Origin: Gymnopilus junonius
Lineage: Eukaryota; Basidiomycota; Agaricomycetes; Agaricales; Galerinaceae
NCBI GenBank assembly: GCA_015501075.1
Contig: JADNYJ010000068.1
Span: 1 to 64,000 of the forward strand
Length of the DNA stretch: 64,000 bases
Direction: 5' to 3'
Below are positions 22,629-34,413 of the stretch, piece by piece; within the stretch, counting starts at the first letter, position 1, and each line of letters starts with the position of its first letter. The translations under genes and the position numbers were made by a program. The notes beneath the pieces are model-generated. The model made no database searches, was not told the DNA's origin, and saw only the letters and a list, made by a program, of their open reading frames with translations.

Positions 22629-24365
22629 CCACAGTGGAGCATGAACCTATATGCCTCTGCGTTTAATTTTTTGAAGGTCAGAGACGGATGAAGAGAACGC
22701 ACCAACTCCCAAGGCGGGAGTGACGGAGGCGATTGAGTTGGTCAGCCGCCTGTCAAGGGAACTGAGAACCGCGATGGAAAAGAGGGTCAAGCAAGAGAGT
22801 GGGAGGCGCCGTAAGACGGGACGAGGATCAGAAACACAGCCTGGCCTTTAGTATCAACACGGGATCTTTATATATGTCCGTCCCTCTATGACGAAAAGAG
22901 GAGAAACAAGCACTAGCAAAAGAAAGCTAAAAAATAATTGCGCGATAGACAAATAGACTGTCGCTTCCGAAGGTCGTATTTTGAAGGAGTGATCATCGTG
23001 GAAAACCGACCCGGTGGCATTTCGGAATCATAGGGAGATCTCCGGGTTGATTTCAACCCAATTCCCAAGGCCATATTTGCGTCGGATGCAAGGCGCGCCC
23101 GATTATTCATTCTAGGAACGTTGAAAAACTAGGTTGGACACAATTTATTATCCTGGTCGAGAGGACGGAGACGGAAGCAGCCACGTGGAAGCCATGCGAA
23201 CAGGGGCGGGTTTGCCGGGGATGGATTCAGATGGCAACTCGGTTGTTGAGGTCATGCAGAGCTCAGGGACACACGCCCGAACCGAGGAGTGAAAGGGAAG
23301 TTGTAACCATTGCGCAGATATTAAAGTCGCTTGGTCACCGACAATTGGGCCTTTGTCCCGCAGCAGAGGTAGCGAAGCACGCAACGTCACCCTGTGCCTA
23401 GGGTAGATACCGGCGTGAGATTTTGGGGCTTCCCGGAGATGTAAAGTGGGATGGAAATGGCGTTGGAGATACACAGAGCAAGTGAAATATTGATTACAGA
23501 ACTGCGCGTGTACAGAAACTTCTTCAAGGCCTGTACCCAGACTAGAGAACGCGTACTGAATAGTCAGATTAATAGCTGACTCGCAAGATACCCAGTGTCA
23601 AGTAATTGACCGATGGGCTTATCATCAATCCTTCATTATAATCCGAGGTTTATCCCTGCCATAAACAACCGAATGTTCGCAGGCTCCTAACATAGAGCAC
23701 AAAACATGAGTATATTTTACCAAAAAGTTGGAAATCAAAGTCGCACCGAATGGGACCCTTTGCTGAAGACGCAGTGGTGAGAAGTTAGTGCATCGAAGAA
23801 GCCTTTATCAGGTAATTTGTTCAAAAAAGACGTTCCAGTGACATTCCACGGTATGGAGGCAACTGTGGCCGAAGCAGAAATATACCAGATCCCGAATGGC
23901 CAACGCCAAGAAACACACTGCCGCCCCAGTTAAGGAAGATTTGCAAGGTTCAACGAAACATGTAGAATCCGGCCAGTAATCGACGATCACACCCTGACAG
24001 GGGAACGCAAAGGAACTACTTCATTCAATGGGCGGTTGACCCTCGGCTGAAAAATATATTACTTTTGCACCTTCAAGAAAGAATTGACCGAGACATGAGA
24101 TGATATCTGCCGAGTTCAAGAACGAGAAGAGCAATGAGAGCATAGAGGATATGCGTCGGAGTATCAGCGGATGAATGCCTGACGCAGTTCGACTTCTCGC
24201 AAGAAGAAAGATTTAGAACGGATTAGGTAGGTTAATCGCTTGCGTGGAAATTTGACTTTTAGGGACTGGATCATGGTAAATGGAGGCTCTGGGCTTCATT
24301 AAGAGAAATACAATCCAAGCATATACGCGAAACGGCAAGACGAACTCGAGGCGGAAGCAGCAGTG
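22629..24365. other. 1.7-kb intergenic stretch; no gene seen
   Basis: Upstream region of the F-box gene and 3' flank of AP-2 sigma. Short ORFs only; none has family features. No repeat ends detected. Confidence 0.4.
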
Positions 24366-25066
24366 TCATTCCAACTTCTCCAATTCTTCCAAACGTGAGA
24401 GGACTACATCCTTGCTCGTTTCTTCGATCTCTCCGGCAAGGAATATTTCGTCTAAAATTGCATAGACCTATTCATGGTCCTTCTAGATTAGATAAATTTA
24501 CACATTCTGAAACAGGGTTCCAACCTTATAGAAATTGAAAACGAGATCGAGTTCACAAACGTTGTCGAAAAAGGTGTCTAGATGATCCGTAGTTCAGCCA
24601 TGAGAGTGATTCGACAGGACGAAATACACGCACCCAGAATCTCAACAAAAAGATGAATAGCTTCGAGATATGCCAATTCGTTATCATTGGCATCAACACA
24701 TAAGCAGAAAAAGAGTCCCGCATATCGTCGGTAGACTACTTTGTAGTTGCGGAACTGTATAGGCATGAATTCAGCAAAGTCACCACTGCAGTTCACCTCA
24801 ACAACCTCCACGAAGTTGGATTGGTACTTTTGGTCCCTAGGAGCTACAAGACGATGGACTTCACCTCGTAATCTCACCTACGTCAATCATTAGTCGCAAG
24901 GCGTGTCCGAAGATGAGTGACTATACTCGCCTTCTCATCGTCATCGTAAGGGACATACATTTGGACAATCTTGTCTTTCCTTGACGATTCTAGGTGTAAT
25001 GAATGAGGTTAGATCCCAATAGTCGATGATCCAAAGGCTCACTTGAACCAGGATAAATCTGATCAT
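24366..25066 (-). CDS. APS2: Clathrin adaptor AP-2 complex sigma subunit (frame broken by one missing base)
   Basis: Six exons, complement(24366..24467, 24525..24577, 24634..24754, 24806..24877, 24931..24989, 25043..25066), encode the 142-143-residue sigma-adaptin. It opens [18 protein letters not shown], followed by [80 protein letters not shown] and [12 protein letters not shown]. This is the small chain of the AP-2 endocytic adaptor at the plasma membrane. Exon 2 is one base short: between 24957 and 24958 a TGG Trp codon appears as TG, shifting the frame between LSK and YVPY. Intron 24755-24805 is exactly 51 bp without stops and could be mistaken for coding. Intron 24878-24930 starts with GC (GC-AG). 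Confidence 0.92.
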
Positions 25067-27077
25067 GAGTAATACATGTGGTGGTAGACGGAAGAGGTCG
25101 TTGCATAGCGATGCGTAATGTCAGCCGGGACAATGAGCATAGTGTTTGGCTTGGTTTAGTAAACCAAACAGTGACGTAATGAAGGATGACTACAAGTCAC
25201 TGGCCAGGCTGGCCTGACTCACACACAACCAACACACAACAAAATCTTGGTGCCTACCTACAGTGGCTGGAAGGAACTAACAACAATACGAATAAGGGTG
25301 TTAATCACCGCTTTAAACGAAGATGTTCATCTCCAATTCATCTCGCTCAAATCCTGCTAACCATTCATCATCAACCACCCAGACGTTCGCTATACTTTCG
25401 TTAGAATCGTTAGCAAGAAATTCAAACGCAAAAAAATTACAGCATCCTTATTTCAGCGGAAGGCCGCTCAACAGCTCTCCTGTTTAATAAATGCTTACAT
25501 AGTACAGAAGCCTTCGAACTTCCGATAATAAAACCCGATCCTTCGCCGCACCCTCACGCTCGACCGCGTTGGTGAACGCTGTAAATAAACTCCTCTCACG
25601 ACTGTTCCTTCTCTTCATGACCGAGATATGTATCCTACACCGATTACAAAAGAGGCCGAAGAAAATATTGCACGGTTTAAAGATAAGTCCATCCTTCTAC
25701 AAGAGATAGGACCTGGTAGTCTCGCGTCGTGAGACGTCGTTGAGGAGTAGGCAAGCTTAAGAAGCAAAAAGGGCTTTGTATAACTCGACATCGTCGTACC
25801 TGATTATTTACAGCGCAAGAGCACCATAAATAGCCCAACTATGCGTTGGTCGTAACGCGTAACGACTGCAACAAGTCCCCCGCTTGCGGCAATCTCCGTG
25901 GACTGAATTAACAAACCCCGAAGAACCAACAGATCTAGGCTTCATATCCATTGGGAGAACTCTGAAATTTCAAAAACGCAGCAGTAGTCGTTAACTAAAA
26001 GACTATCGCCTAGTCTAGCTATAAAGTTTATCGTAGGTTGAATCTCGATATATGTCTCTGAGCGTACGATCCTCGATAGCATCCTGAAATTTTTTCACGA
26101 AGCCTCCCCAGCATGATATCTGAGTAGAATTTCGGAGTTTGCGATGTCCGGTATTAGTCGTTGGGCTCAATAAACTGGGCCCTTTCGTTTCCCAGCGGCG
26201 TCGGGACCGCTTCTGTGAAGACAGGCTCGGACCCAGTGCACCCGGTCGCCTACCCCACTAAATACTTATAGGGTGATAGGAAGGGTACCTTCAAAGAAAT
26301 CATATACGGGAATTTTAAGGAAAGAACAGTCTGTTGAGAGTCTCGGCAATGTAATTAAATTCACTTAGAAAAGGGGGTGAAATATATCATGTATTGGTCC
26401 GTTACCTTCGTAACACTAAGTGGCCCTGAAATAATGAGAAGAAATCAGAACGACGGGAACGCATGAAAAGATCTCTGTATAAGGGCCAGGGAGGCACGGG
26501 ATAAAAAAGACCCTGAAGAATTAAAAAACGCATACATTTCGGAATGTGAGTCCGAGGGATCATTCTGTGGGTATCCAGGGTAAACGTTTGCAAGACCGTC
26601 CAACATTACACGCGAGAAAATTTTGAGGTAAATGTCTTATTTGAGTTACTCTCTCTTCTGCAAAATACCTGTCTGCATCGCACCAGATGCGATATTGTTT
26701 TCTGGGAGTCGCAGGATGCAAACTCGTAAATGAATAAATTCATGGAAATGTAGGATTAGACAAAAGAATGGTAGGCTGACAAGCCACCAGCGTCTTGTTG
26801 GTTGGATTGAATAGGGAGTCCGGAAAAAGGCTAAAATCGTCATTGTTGATGATAAAAGACAACTACACCAGAATAGTCCTAAAAAGTGCCACAGTTTGAA
26901 GAATAGAGGATTGAGATCATGACTTTGGAAGATAATGGAAGATAAGGAGAGTAAGGAGAGAGGATTACCATGTCGAGAAGCCAGTAAACACATGCGCAAA
27001 CAAGTCCGCGGCGCCGGCACGGCGTCGAGTTGCATAACACGTCAACCAAGAAAATTGCCCCCTTAAGTCGAAAGAAC
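25067..27077. other. 2.0-kb intergenic stretch; no gene seen
   Basis: No ORF has recognisable content; minus-strand ORFs around 26650-27260 look like shadows or chance. No terminal repeats, poly(A) or RNA gene recognised. Proximal parts should carry the AP-2 sigma promoter. Confidence 0.4.
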
Positions 27078-27778
27078 ATGTCTTCCACTTCCGAGTCTAC
27101 TGTACCTCCAACAAACCTAACCTCTCGATGCATTGAAGGCTGTCTTAGAAGGATTCCGAGAGCTGCCCTACTGCAGTGGCATTGTTCCCTTGGATCCGGC
27201 CTCATCGAAACTTTTCTATACAGACGGCGAGAAAACAGGATGAGGAAACCTTTCGGACACACACTTTAAATGTCACTCATGGAGGTCTAGTTTCGTTGAT
27301 TTTGCGAACGCATCAGAGTCCCAGCTTTCAGCGCTTGCTGCAGCATGCCAGCCTGCCTCGTTTGGTTTAAAGTGCGAGGATGTCATCGACGAGTGGTATC
27401 GCAAGGCAGGAAAATTAGATGTCAGCGATTTCTCAGCTCAATTCTCTCCTATTGCCTCTGGGATACTTGACACTATTCGCGGGTCTCTCTGGCAAGGTCG
27501 CAACTTCGGGAAAGATATCAAGTTGGAGCTTTATAAACTCTACGTTTACGGTATGTCATACCTTTTCTGTTGACGAGGTTTTGTGCCCAAATAAACGCTT
27601 TTTTGCGAAATTCCTAGGCCGGGGGTCGTTTTTCAAGGCTCACGTCGATACCCTCCATCTCGATGACGGATCATGTAGCGTGGCATTCCGGTCTTATTTA
27701 ATTTCAGGAATGCTTGTTGTTTGGCTTGCTTTAAAAGTAGCAGTTAAGTATCACCTCCAACAAGAAAATAGGCTTTAA
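27078..27778 (+). pseudogene. Truncated second copy of the 2OG-Fe(II) dioxygenase
   Basis: This is similar to the first 45% of the gene at 10.6 kb. An exon-1-like segment (FRELPYCSGIVPLDPASSKL) is followed by exon-2-like SQLSALAAACQPASFGL and DFSAQFSPIASGIL, LELYKLYVYG, an intron, and GSFFKAHVDT. It then diverges into about 38 unrelated residues and stops at 27778. The distal His, the 2OG-binding Arg and the whole C-terminal extension are missing, so it cannot be an active dioxygenase. At the exon 1 donor the GT is replaced (AGGATGAGG against AGGGTATGT in the intact copy), so splicing is also impaired. The first 27 residues after ATG 27078 are in a different frame from the exon-1-like stretch. 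Confidence 0.8.
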
Positions 27779-28159
27779 GGATATCACCCTCCTTTAGTGT
27801 TCATGCTTACCAAAAGTAGAAAGTACAATCCACAGCTACCACGCGGGCATAAGATCATCAAGGCAAGAGTGTACCTCGTTTGGAACCTTCAACAGTGTTT
27901 CGTAATTCCACAAAATAAGCCCCACAACGAATTGGCCTCTTTAGGTTGTGTCCAAGTCAGTTGAGCTCCGGAGAAACCTGGGTCAAAATGGTAGGTGTTG
28001 ATGACTTGAAAGACACACAGACATGCCGTTTTTATAATGGAAAGAAGGGGAGTGTGTCACGGTCATCGCGACACATAAGTACATGATGCACACATATGCA
28101 AACATATGGACAAATCCATGGCTCGCCTCACACAGGGGTGACACGGCTACGTGGAAAGG
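27779..28159. other. Intergenic stretch; no gene seen
   Basis: Between the dioxygenase pseudogene and HNH copy B. It probably contains the decayed 3' half of the pseudogene, but I could not align it by eye. Confidence 0.4.
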
Positions 28160-28167
28160 TATATATA
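28160..28167 (+). promoter_or_regulatory. TATA-like box of HNH-family copy B
   Basis: TATATATA lies 43-50 bp upstream of the ATG at 28210, the same spacing as at the two paralogues. Confidence 0.5.
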
Positions 28168-28209
28168 GGGCCGCAAATCTCCTTCTACTCGATCACAAGA
28201 ATACCTCTA

Positions 28210-29560
28210 ATGGCATCCACTACCTCTTCAAATCAAACCGAAAGGGTTCATCTGCTTTCGATAAAATCTGAAAAGCTCCAGCGTGATACCTTCTTTTTCC
28301 TGCCGGGAGGCCAACTTATAGCCGGTTTGATTGCCCGCATTCACGGGCACCCTACATTTACACATTTATTTTCCAGGGCTCAACCAGAGATTTACACCCG
28401 TGAATTGCGCAACGCTGAATCGATGGGTTAAAATATGTGATCCTAGGGGCTTTCCGTTTGGACTTCACCCAATCGAGCTGATGAAGTGGGGTATCCTGAG
28501 ATATGTTAGCGTCGAGACAGGCCCAGCAATTCCAACAGAATCCACAGCCCCTCTCCCACCAGGGGACTACTCTTGGGATATTACAGGTATGTCATAGACT
28601 TGGCCTTATACTCCTACTGACTCCATATGCTTGTCCTTATCAACTGGAACCAGTGCCTCACCAGTTACCGCCATTAATCTCCGTGGCTTCAAACGAGAAG
28701 CCCATTGCAGAGCTGAATGCAGAAGCTCAACAGCCAACTTCACATTTGAATAAACGCTTAATTTTGGTGCATAATTGATCTGCTTTCCTCTCAAGTTGGA
28801 CTTTCTAATACGCTTGTCTAAAGAACGACTCTCTTGCAGACTTTGAGGATTCTGTCCTCTCAAGAGATGGTGGGCGGTGCTCCATCACTGGAAATCAGCA
28901 GGACGTCGTGGTGACGTGGATTTACCCCCCGCTATGCTTTCTTCATGTAAGTTACAAACGTCTCTTGGCATAAATGGTCATGGTTTTGATATACCTCGCT
29001 GGCTTCCTATAGTCAGGAAATGTACAATATTTCAACAACCCGAAGGCCATGTGCATTCCTTCAAATGCGATGCTTATAAGTAAGGACCTCGTTTCAGCAT
29101 TCCTCAACAATGCGTTCGGTATCGATGTCGATGTTGGTATTTCTTGTTCTCTATAAAGATTTAATATTCATGAAAGTATTACCCATCCTATTCTGCAGGA
29201 CAATTATCGTATCGTTGTTTTCTCTGATATTGGTTCTACCAAGGAATCCATGCCCGAAAGCGCACAAGGATTGCTCAATTTCTCTGGTTCACAGGGACCG
29301 GATGACAAGTTCCTGCGTCTGCATTTCAGGCATTGTCTAAATGTTCATTTAATAGGAGGTGACATTGGTAACGACTACTCCGCCGAGGACATCGTGGAAG
29401 CCATGAAAGAGTTGGGTATGGATGAGATAGTGATGGTCTGGTTGCCTTTGACGACCCACGATGGATGACCCCTTTAGGCAGAGAGATCTTCGAGGACTAT
29501 ATGAAAACTCTGGCTGCGGAAAAAGGTGACAGTGAAGAGGCATCATCAGAAGTCGAATGA
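28210..29560 (+). CDS. HNH-nuclease-family-like protein (copy B), catalytic His replaced, late frame break
   Basis: Close paralogue of copy A. Exon 1 from 28210 (MASTTSSNQTERVHLLSIKS, ends TFFFLPGGQLIA) is followed after a 51-bp intron by GLNQRFTPVNCATLNRWVKI through about 28586, then about 28653-28754, then a block from about 28829 with DFEDSVLSRDGGRCSITGNQ and DVVVTWIYPP. FLNNAFGIDVD lies near 29103, and the last exon from about 29200 has DNYRIVVFSDIG and FLRLHFRHCLNVHLIGGDI. As in copy A the expected HNH His is Trp (TWIYPP). Near 29424 the frame changes: the earlier frame stops at 29468, while the family C-terminus (RWMTPLGREIFEDYMKTLAA) continues in the next frame to a stop at 29560. A one- or two-base indel separates them, by mutation or assembly error. 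Confidence 0.6.
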
Positions 29561-29569
29561 ATGTAACAC

Positions 29570-29790
29570 AGTACCAGCACCAAAATAGGTACAATGTAGA
29601 AGGTAGCTCATGCCAATAACCTTAGTTCTTAGAGATGATCAGAAGACAAAATTCAACAGTTCAGAAAGCATGAAAAAGCTATAGATATTATAGGTATATA
29701 GCTTTACTTTGAACTACAAAAGACTCACTCTAGAGATTGCTATCATCTAACTTTTTAATCCGTGTACACTCATGAATTTTCGAATCGCCG
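29570..29790 (-). pseudogene. Remnant of an OTT_1508-like deaminase 3' end (duplicate of 34.75-35.01 kb)
   Basis: About 220 bp here match the 3' end and flank of the deaminase gene. GTAGAAGGTAGCTCA followed by a GCCAATAA and CTTAGAGATGATCAGAAGAC block at 29594-29650 aligns with 34774-34827, and the stretch 29717-29785 aligns with the deaminase C-terminal codons at 34938-35015 (RKFMxxHG is still readable on the minus strand, followed by stops). The rest of that deaminase copy is absent, so this is a dead fragment directly downstream of HNH-like copy B. Confidence 0.65.
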
Positions 29791-30448
29791 GTCAGTACAC
29801 ATAAACGGATAAGTAAACTTTTCTCATACTCGATAGGCTGGATTGCTGGCAATGAGTCTGCGCTCAATTACATGTATATTGAACTTTTGCTCGGTCGCGA
29901 ATGTTAGATCTTTTGTGGAGCATACACAGCAATACTTACGGTGTAATCTTGGTGGCCTGTTATTACAGCCCCTTAATTTATCCGTTAATCTTATAATGAA
30001 CACAACTGAACGCCATAACCGTCCAATCTTCCTAGACAAAATATCATAATAAGGAACAGCAAAAAAAAGCATCAATCCAGACAATAAATAGAACGATTGG
30101 TCCAAGTACTATGTATCGAAGAGCGGATGCAATATAATATCGAATCAAATAAAGCCATTTATGCGAACATGCTAAAAATGCTAAAAGACAGCGGAATAAA
30201 GAAATCAAGTAATAAACAAGTCGGAAGTACTAACAGGAAGCAGCCACTGCAGCCATGCAATAAGAATAAGATCGTCATGTCAGTACACAAACAGACAGGG
30301 AAACACACAAAAAAAAAAAAACCACGCGTATTACACCACACAAAAATGTCCCTGGGTAAAATCTTCTATCCATATCCATATCCATATCATTTTTAAACTC
30401 CAAAATTCCAATATTCCGCATTTCCTTAACCGCCACCACCATCACCAT
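29791..30448. other. Intergenic stretch; no gene seen
   Basis: Downstream flank of the chitin synthase gene. It contains an A-rich run at 30308-30320 and a short CCATAT tandem at about 30370-30388. No supported ORF. Confidence 0.4.
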
Positions 30449-33400
30449 CTACTCTCCAGCAAAGAGACGGACAAGCATATACGTCGTCGAACCAATAAAG
30501 CGAATCACTAATAAAAAGTAAAATCCCACATCAGCCATCTACCCTCAAAACTGCAGAAAGAGAAAGAGAAAGAACGGAACGCATATGGAAAAATAGCAAA
30601 AAGCGTAGAGCGTAGGAAAGGAAAGAAGGAAGAAGGAGAACGTACATGCAAGACCAGCCACAGAAGCCAATAAGAACGCCATGTACCCATTCACAGCCTT
30701 ATTCGCACCGCCATCGCTACTTGCCGCTTTAGCATTGGTGATCGTGATCGTGGCGCCCAGCAGCGCATTCGTCAGGACCCATGTCAGCAAAACACTGCAC
30801 AAAAGCAAAAACAATCAACATCAACATCATAGGAAAGGAAAGGAAAGGAAAGGAAAGGATAAAGAACACAAAACAAAACAAAACAAAGAGAGCGAAAGAA
30901 AGAAAGACCCCCACTTCGTCCTGAAACTCCTATAATAATCCTCCTGCTGCGTGCCTGTATCAGGCTTACTCTCCACCTTGGGCGGCTTCGTATTAAGCAC
31001 ATGAATCGCATCCTCATACAACGCATTGATGTCCTTCTCATCCGTCGGTACCTCCGCTTCCACTTCGCCTGATTTCCCCGTGGTCACTGTGCCGAGCGCT
31101 TTGGCGACGGTGTTGTCGCCTTTCGTGCCCCATGAGACATCGTGCACGTTTGCGAACTGGACAGAGAAAGTGGGCAAGTGAGCATAGAGCGATAGGATAT
31201 GATGGATAGAAGGAAGGAGGAGACCGTACGGCGTAGACGTTCAGAACGTTGATGTATGAAGGAGCCATCAACAAGTACTGGATGAAGGAGGTAATCATAT
31301 GCCATGGTTCAAACTATAATAGTCCGACAGCGCATCAGTACACTCAACCATGACAACCACAGAAAGGCAAGGAAAGAAACTCACGAAAATGATGCTGGCG
31401 ATCAAATACAGCCCTAGCGTGGCCAAAAGGGACACGACGATGTTTCTGAAAATCGGATTGGTAAATATATCGCTGAACGTCAGAGGTCCGTTCGAGTGAG
31501 CCAGGTTTTCAATGCCCTTGAAAGCCAAGAGGAAAGCCGCAACCTGTCAAAACATCAAGTATCAGCGCACCCACCATTCCGCAGGAAAAGGGTAAAAATA
31601 AAAAAAGGAAAAGGACAAGGCAACGTACCGTCATGTAAATAGTAATCAACGAAAATCCGATCATAGCCGTCGTGTACCCCCACTTACTCCCCTGTGGCCT
31701 ATTTCCCAATGAGAGAATGAAGCACATGATGAGCAGGCCCAAATAACAGTAATTCAGCACGATGTTGACGATGTGGATGCCTGTGAGGTGGAAAGACGGG
31801 TCTTCCATGGATTCAGAAAGGATGGAGAACGCAATGTAGTAGTTCGCCTGAGGTGATTCAATGCTCACGTCAGCTCCGTCTCTATTCGCGATGAGAGAGC
31901 AAGGAAAGAAGGTGGGTGAAGAAATGCAAAAGACGACTTACCAAAGCGAACCATGAAAAAATCAAATTAAACAACTGGTACACCATCTCCACATGAATCC
32001 ACGCCTTCCTTATAAATGTATGACTCGACCTATAGATGTAATGGAAATGGACAGTCGAGTGTATAGCAGCGAAGAAGGACCCGTTAAGCCAACGCCGACG
32101 TTGAGAAATGAGTTCAGGGACCTAAGAGTAAAAAAGAAAAAAAGGTTCATGAGCCGATGAAAGGTTGCACATGGATGAAACCAAGGACAAACCTGATCAG
32201 GCACATCTGTAACAGCATACGCCGACTTGACGTAGTGCAAAATCCAAGACCCACCGCGCTTGGAAACCAGCTCCCAACATAGAATCTGTAGGGTCCAATT
32301 ATAATATAACCCCATCCGACCAAAAGAAGCAGGAAACGACTTACCCGATCCTCGGCCAAATACATATTCGCAGTGAAGATATCAGCCCCAGCACCGTGCT
32401 ACGTTATCTTCGTCAGCACGTCTCCTCTTTCAAACCAACCCAACCCAACCCAACCAACAGAACAGAGAGACCACCATACTCTCACCAAGGAAATACTTCT
32501 GCAACGGCCCCTCGCCTGTAGAGTCGTTTTGGAGTGCGATGTAGCGGTACGCGCTGAATGCACCAGGTAAAACGGTAATGTAGCCGAAAACGGATTCCCT
32601 ATCAGAGACCGGTTCAGAATCATGTGAAGATGGATAGGAAGAGGTAGGAAGGTGGACGTACAAAGGTTTGTCGAGGATATTGGACATCTTGTATTCGAAA
32701 TTTTGAGCAGCGACTGGTCAAAACAATCAGCACATATCCAAACCTGAAGAGGCCGTCAAGAACGTACTCAAAGGATTGATCAAATTCTGCCCATATTTGC
32801 CCTTCAGAGCGACAATCTCCCACACGCACCCCCGACATTCGAGTTGATGTCAAACGCCTTCCACAGATGGTATATACTCGTAGGGCGGCATCGTACCCAC
32901 ATCTAGCAAGACACAGACGTTGGGTTGCAAGATGGGTCCAAAGGCATTGAAGAACCACCGATGCGAGTTGATCTTCTTTTGATTCTTTTCCTTCAGACAG
33001 AAGATGATTTGAACGGGCACAACACCCTTCTCTGCGCCTTCAATCTTGAGCGAGGGCGTTATAGAGACTAAGAAATAAAAATGAGACGAGTTAGAACACG
33101 GTTTGTAAAGGAAAGACTCACTCTGCGCAGTGTATTCATAAATATGCGCTGTAACGTCCTGCTTCCCAATCTTCGTCTTTGCCACCCCCTCCTGGTAACA
33201 CCCCATCGCAGCAAGCACGCTCAGCGTCCTTGAATTGATCTTGGCCCGTCCATCGCTAACAATACACACCACGACCTTCTTCCACCCTTCCTTGCCCCAG
33301 TCTTACTTCTGTCCCTCTTACATAGATGAGCGATGTTCTTCACCACACCATGCATGGTGCGGCAGAACAGCTCCTCATCTTCGTTGTACATTGTCATTAC

Positions 33401-34413
33401 TATAAAGAGCTCCGTGCGGCGTGGCGGGTCGTAGTGGACCTGGCGGAGGGTGAAACCCGAGTCCTTGAAGTCGTTGGGGTCGCACGTCGCGGCGCTGTAG
33501 CGCATGTGCGTGAATTCGCGGTCGGTGCGGTTTGCGCACATGTCAAGCAGTTTTTTGGGAACGGCATTGTCGAGGACAAAGTTACCGTGGAACAACCTAG
33601 AAATGCACCCCCGTCCAGTCCCTCTCAGAACTCTGAAAGAAACGAATGCACACTTACTCGACTTTCTTGATGGTCTTGTACCGCCTAGGGACTCTCTGTG
33701 GGATACGCCCATATCGAATATTGTTCTCCGACCGTCCGTCATCCATCGTACCCTCGGGCTCGTCTTCAAAATCACCAGGAATCCTTGGCATGGAAGACAT
33801 TGATGAAGGATCCCTCCTCAATAGCGGCATATCGCCCGTGTCCATCTCGGCATCATCGTGCAAATCGTATCCACGCCCGTACATCGACTGAGTGGACGGG
33901 CCAGGGGATGGGGTAAGGCTAACTTGCGAGATTGGACCCAACTGCATGTGATTGGGCGGGGGCGGTGGTGAATGCACCTGTAACGGCGGTGGCGAGAGCG
34001 GGTGGATGGGCGCAGTAGGAGGCCTGTATGGGTTGTATCCACTGTCCAATGGCAGCTGTTGGGCTGGAGGTGGATATATATTCGAAGGAGGGGGTGGGGG
34101 CGGAGGCGGCGAGGAATAAGGATTGTGTTGTGGTATGGGTTGAAAGGGTCTGAGAGCGGTGTGCCTATGCCAGCACCGTACGGCTGCCCTTGTGGTGGTG
34201 CAAGTGGGCGCTGGTCATAGGGATTCTGTATACTGATTGGATGGCGGTCGTACTGGTCGTACGGATTGGGCGTGATACTGTGCTGCGGATAAGGCGAGTA
34301 GCCGTCGTTGTAGTGCCCGTGCTGGGCTTCGTCCGCCTAAGCAAAATTGACCTCTAGCCAGCATTCACGAAACCATCAGAGTAAGTTAAACGCACCTCTG
34401 GGTATCGAGACAT
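30449..34413 (-). CDS. Chitin synthase (GT2 family), with several apparent single-base gaps
   Basis: A multi-exon gene starting MSRYPE (34396-34413) and ending [13 protein letters not shown] at 30449. The N-terminus is a Pro/Gln/Tyr-rich cytosolic tail. Then come the glycosyltransferase elements [68 protein letters not shown] and the signature [14 protein letters not shown] (Q-RRRW), followed by about seven membrane segments. This arrangement is that of plasma-membrane chitin synthases of division 1 (classes I-III), which polymerise UDP-GlcNAc. The frame needs an added base near 34146-34148 (C run), 33299-33300 (ACTTGG read as ACTGGG) and about 32820 (G run), plus a correction near 32886. Many introns, some with simple repeats. 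Probably a working gene with assembly errors; a pseudogene is the alternative. Confidence 0.9.
30830..30859. repeat. AGGAA pentanucleotide microsatellite
   Basis: Six nearly perfect AGGAA units inside a chitin synthase intron. Confidence 0.85.

Noticed and set aside
24755..24805. Seventeen extra residues ([17 protein letters not shown]) inside AP-2 sigma
   Set aside because: GT and AG ends are present and the sigma family reads straight from NFVE to FRNYKV, so this is an in-frame intron.
26646..27262. Two overlapping minus-strand ORFs of about 128 residues
   Set aside because: No motif; they partly lie opposite the dioxygenase pseudogene and read as Leu/Cys-rich chance frames.
30159..30935. 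Hydrophobic and Lys-rich short ORFs around 30.2-30.9 kb
   Set aside because: Low-complexity translation of A-rich and AGGAA-rich sequence; part overlaps chitin synthase introns and exons on the minus strand.
33326..33916. Plus-strand ORFs opposite the chitin synthase catalytic region
   Set aside because: The minus strand carries the recognisable GT2 motifs; the plus ORFs are shadows.
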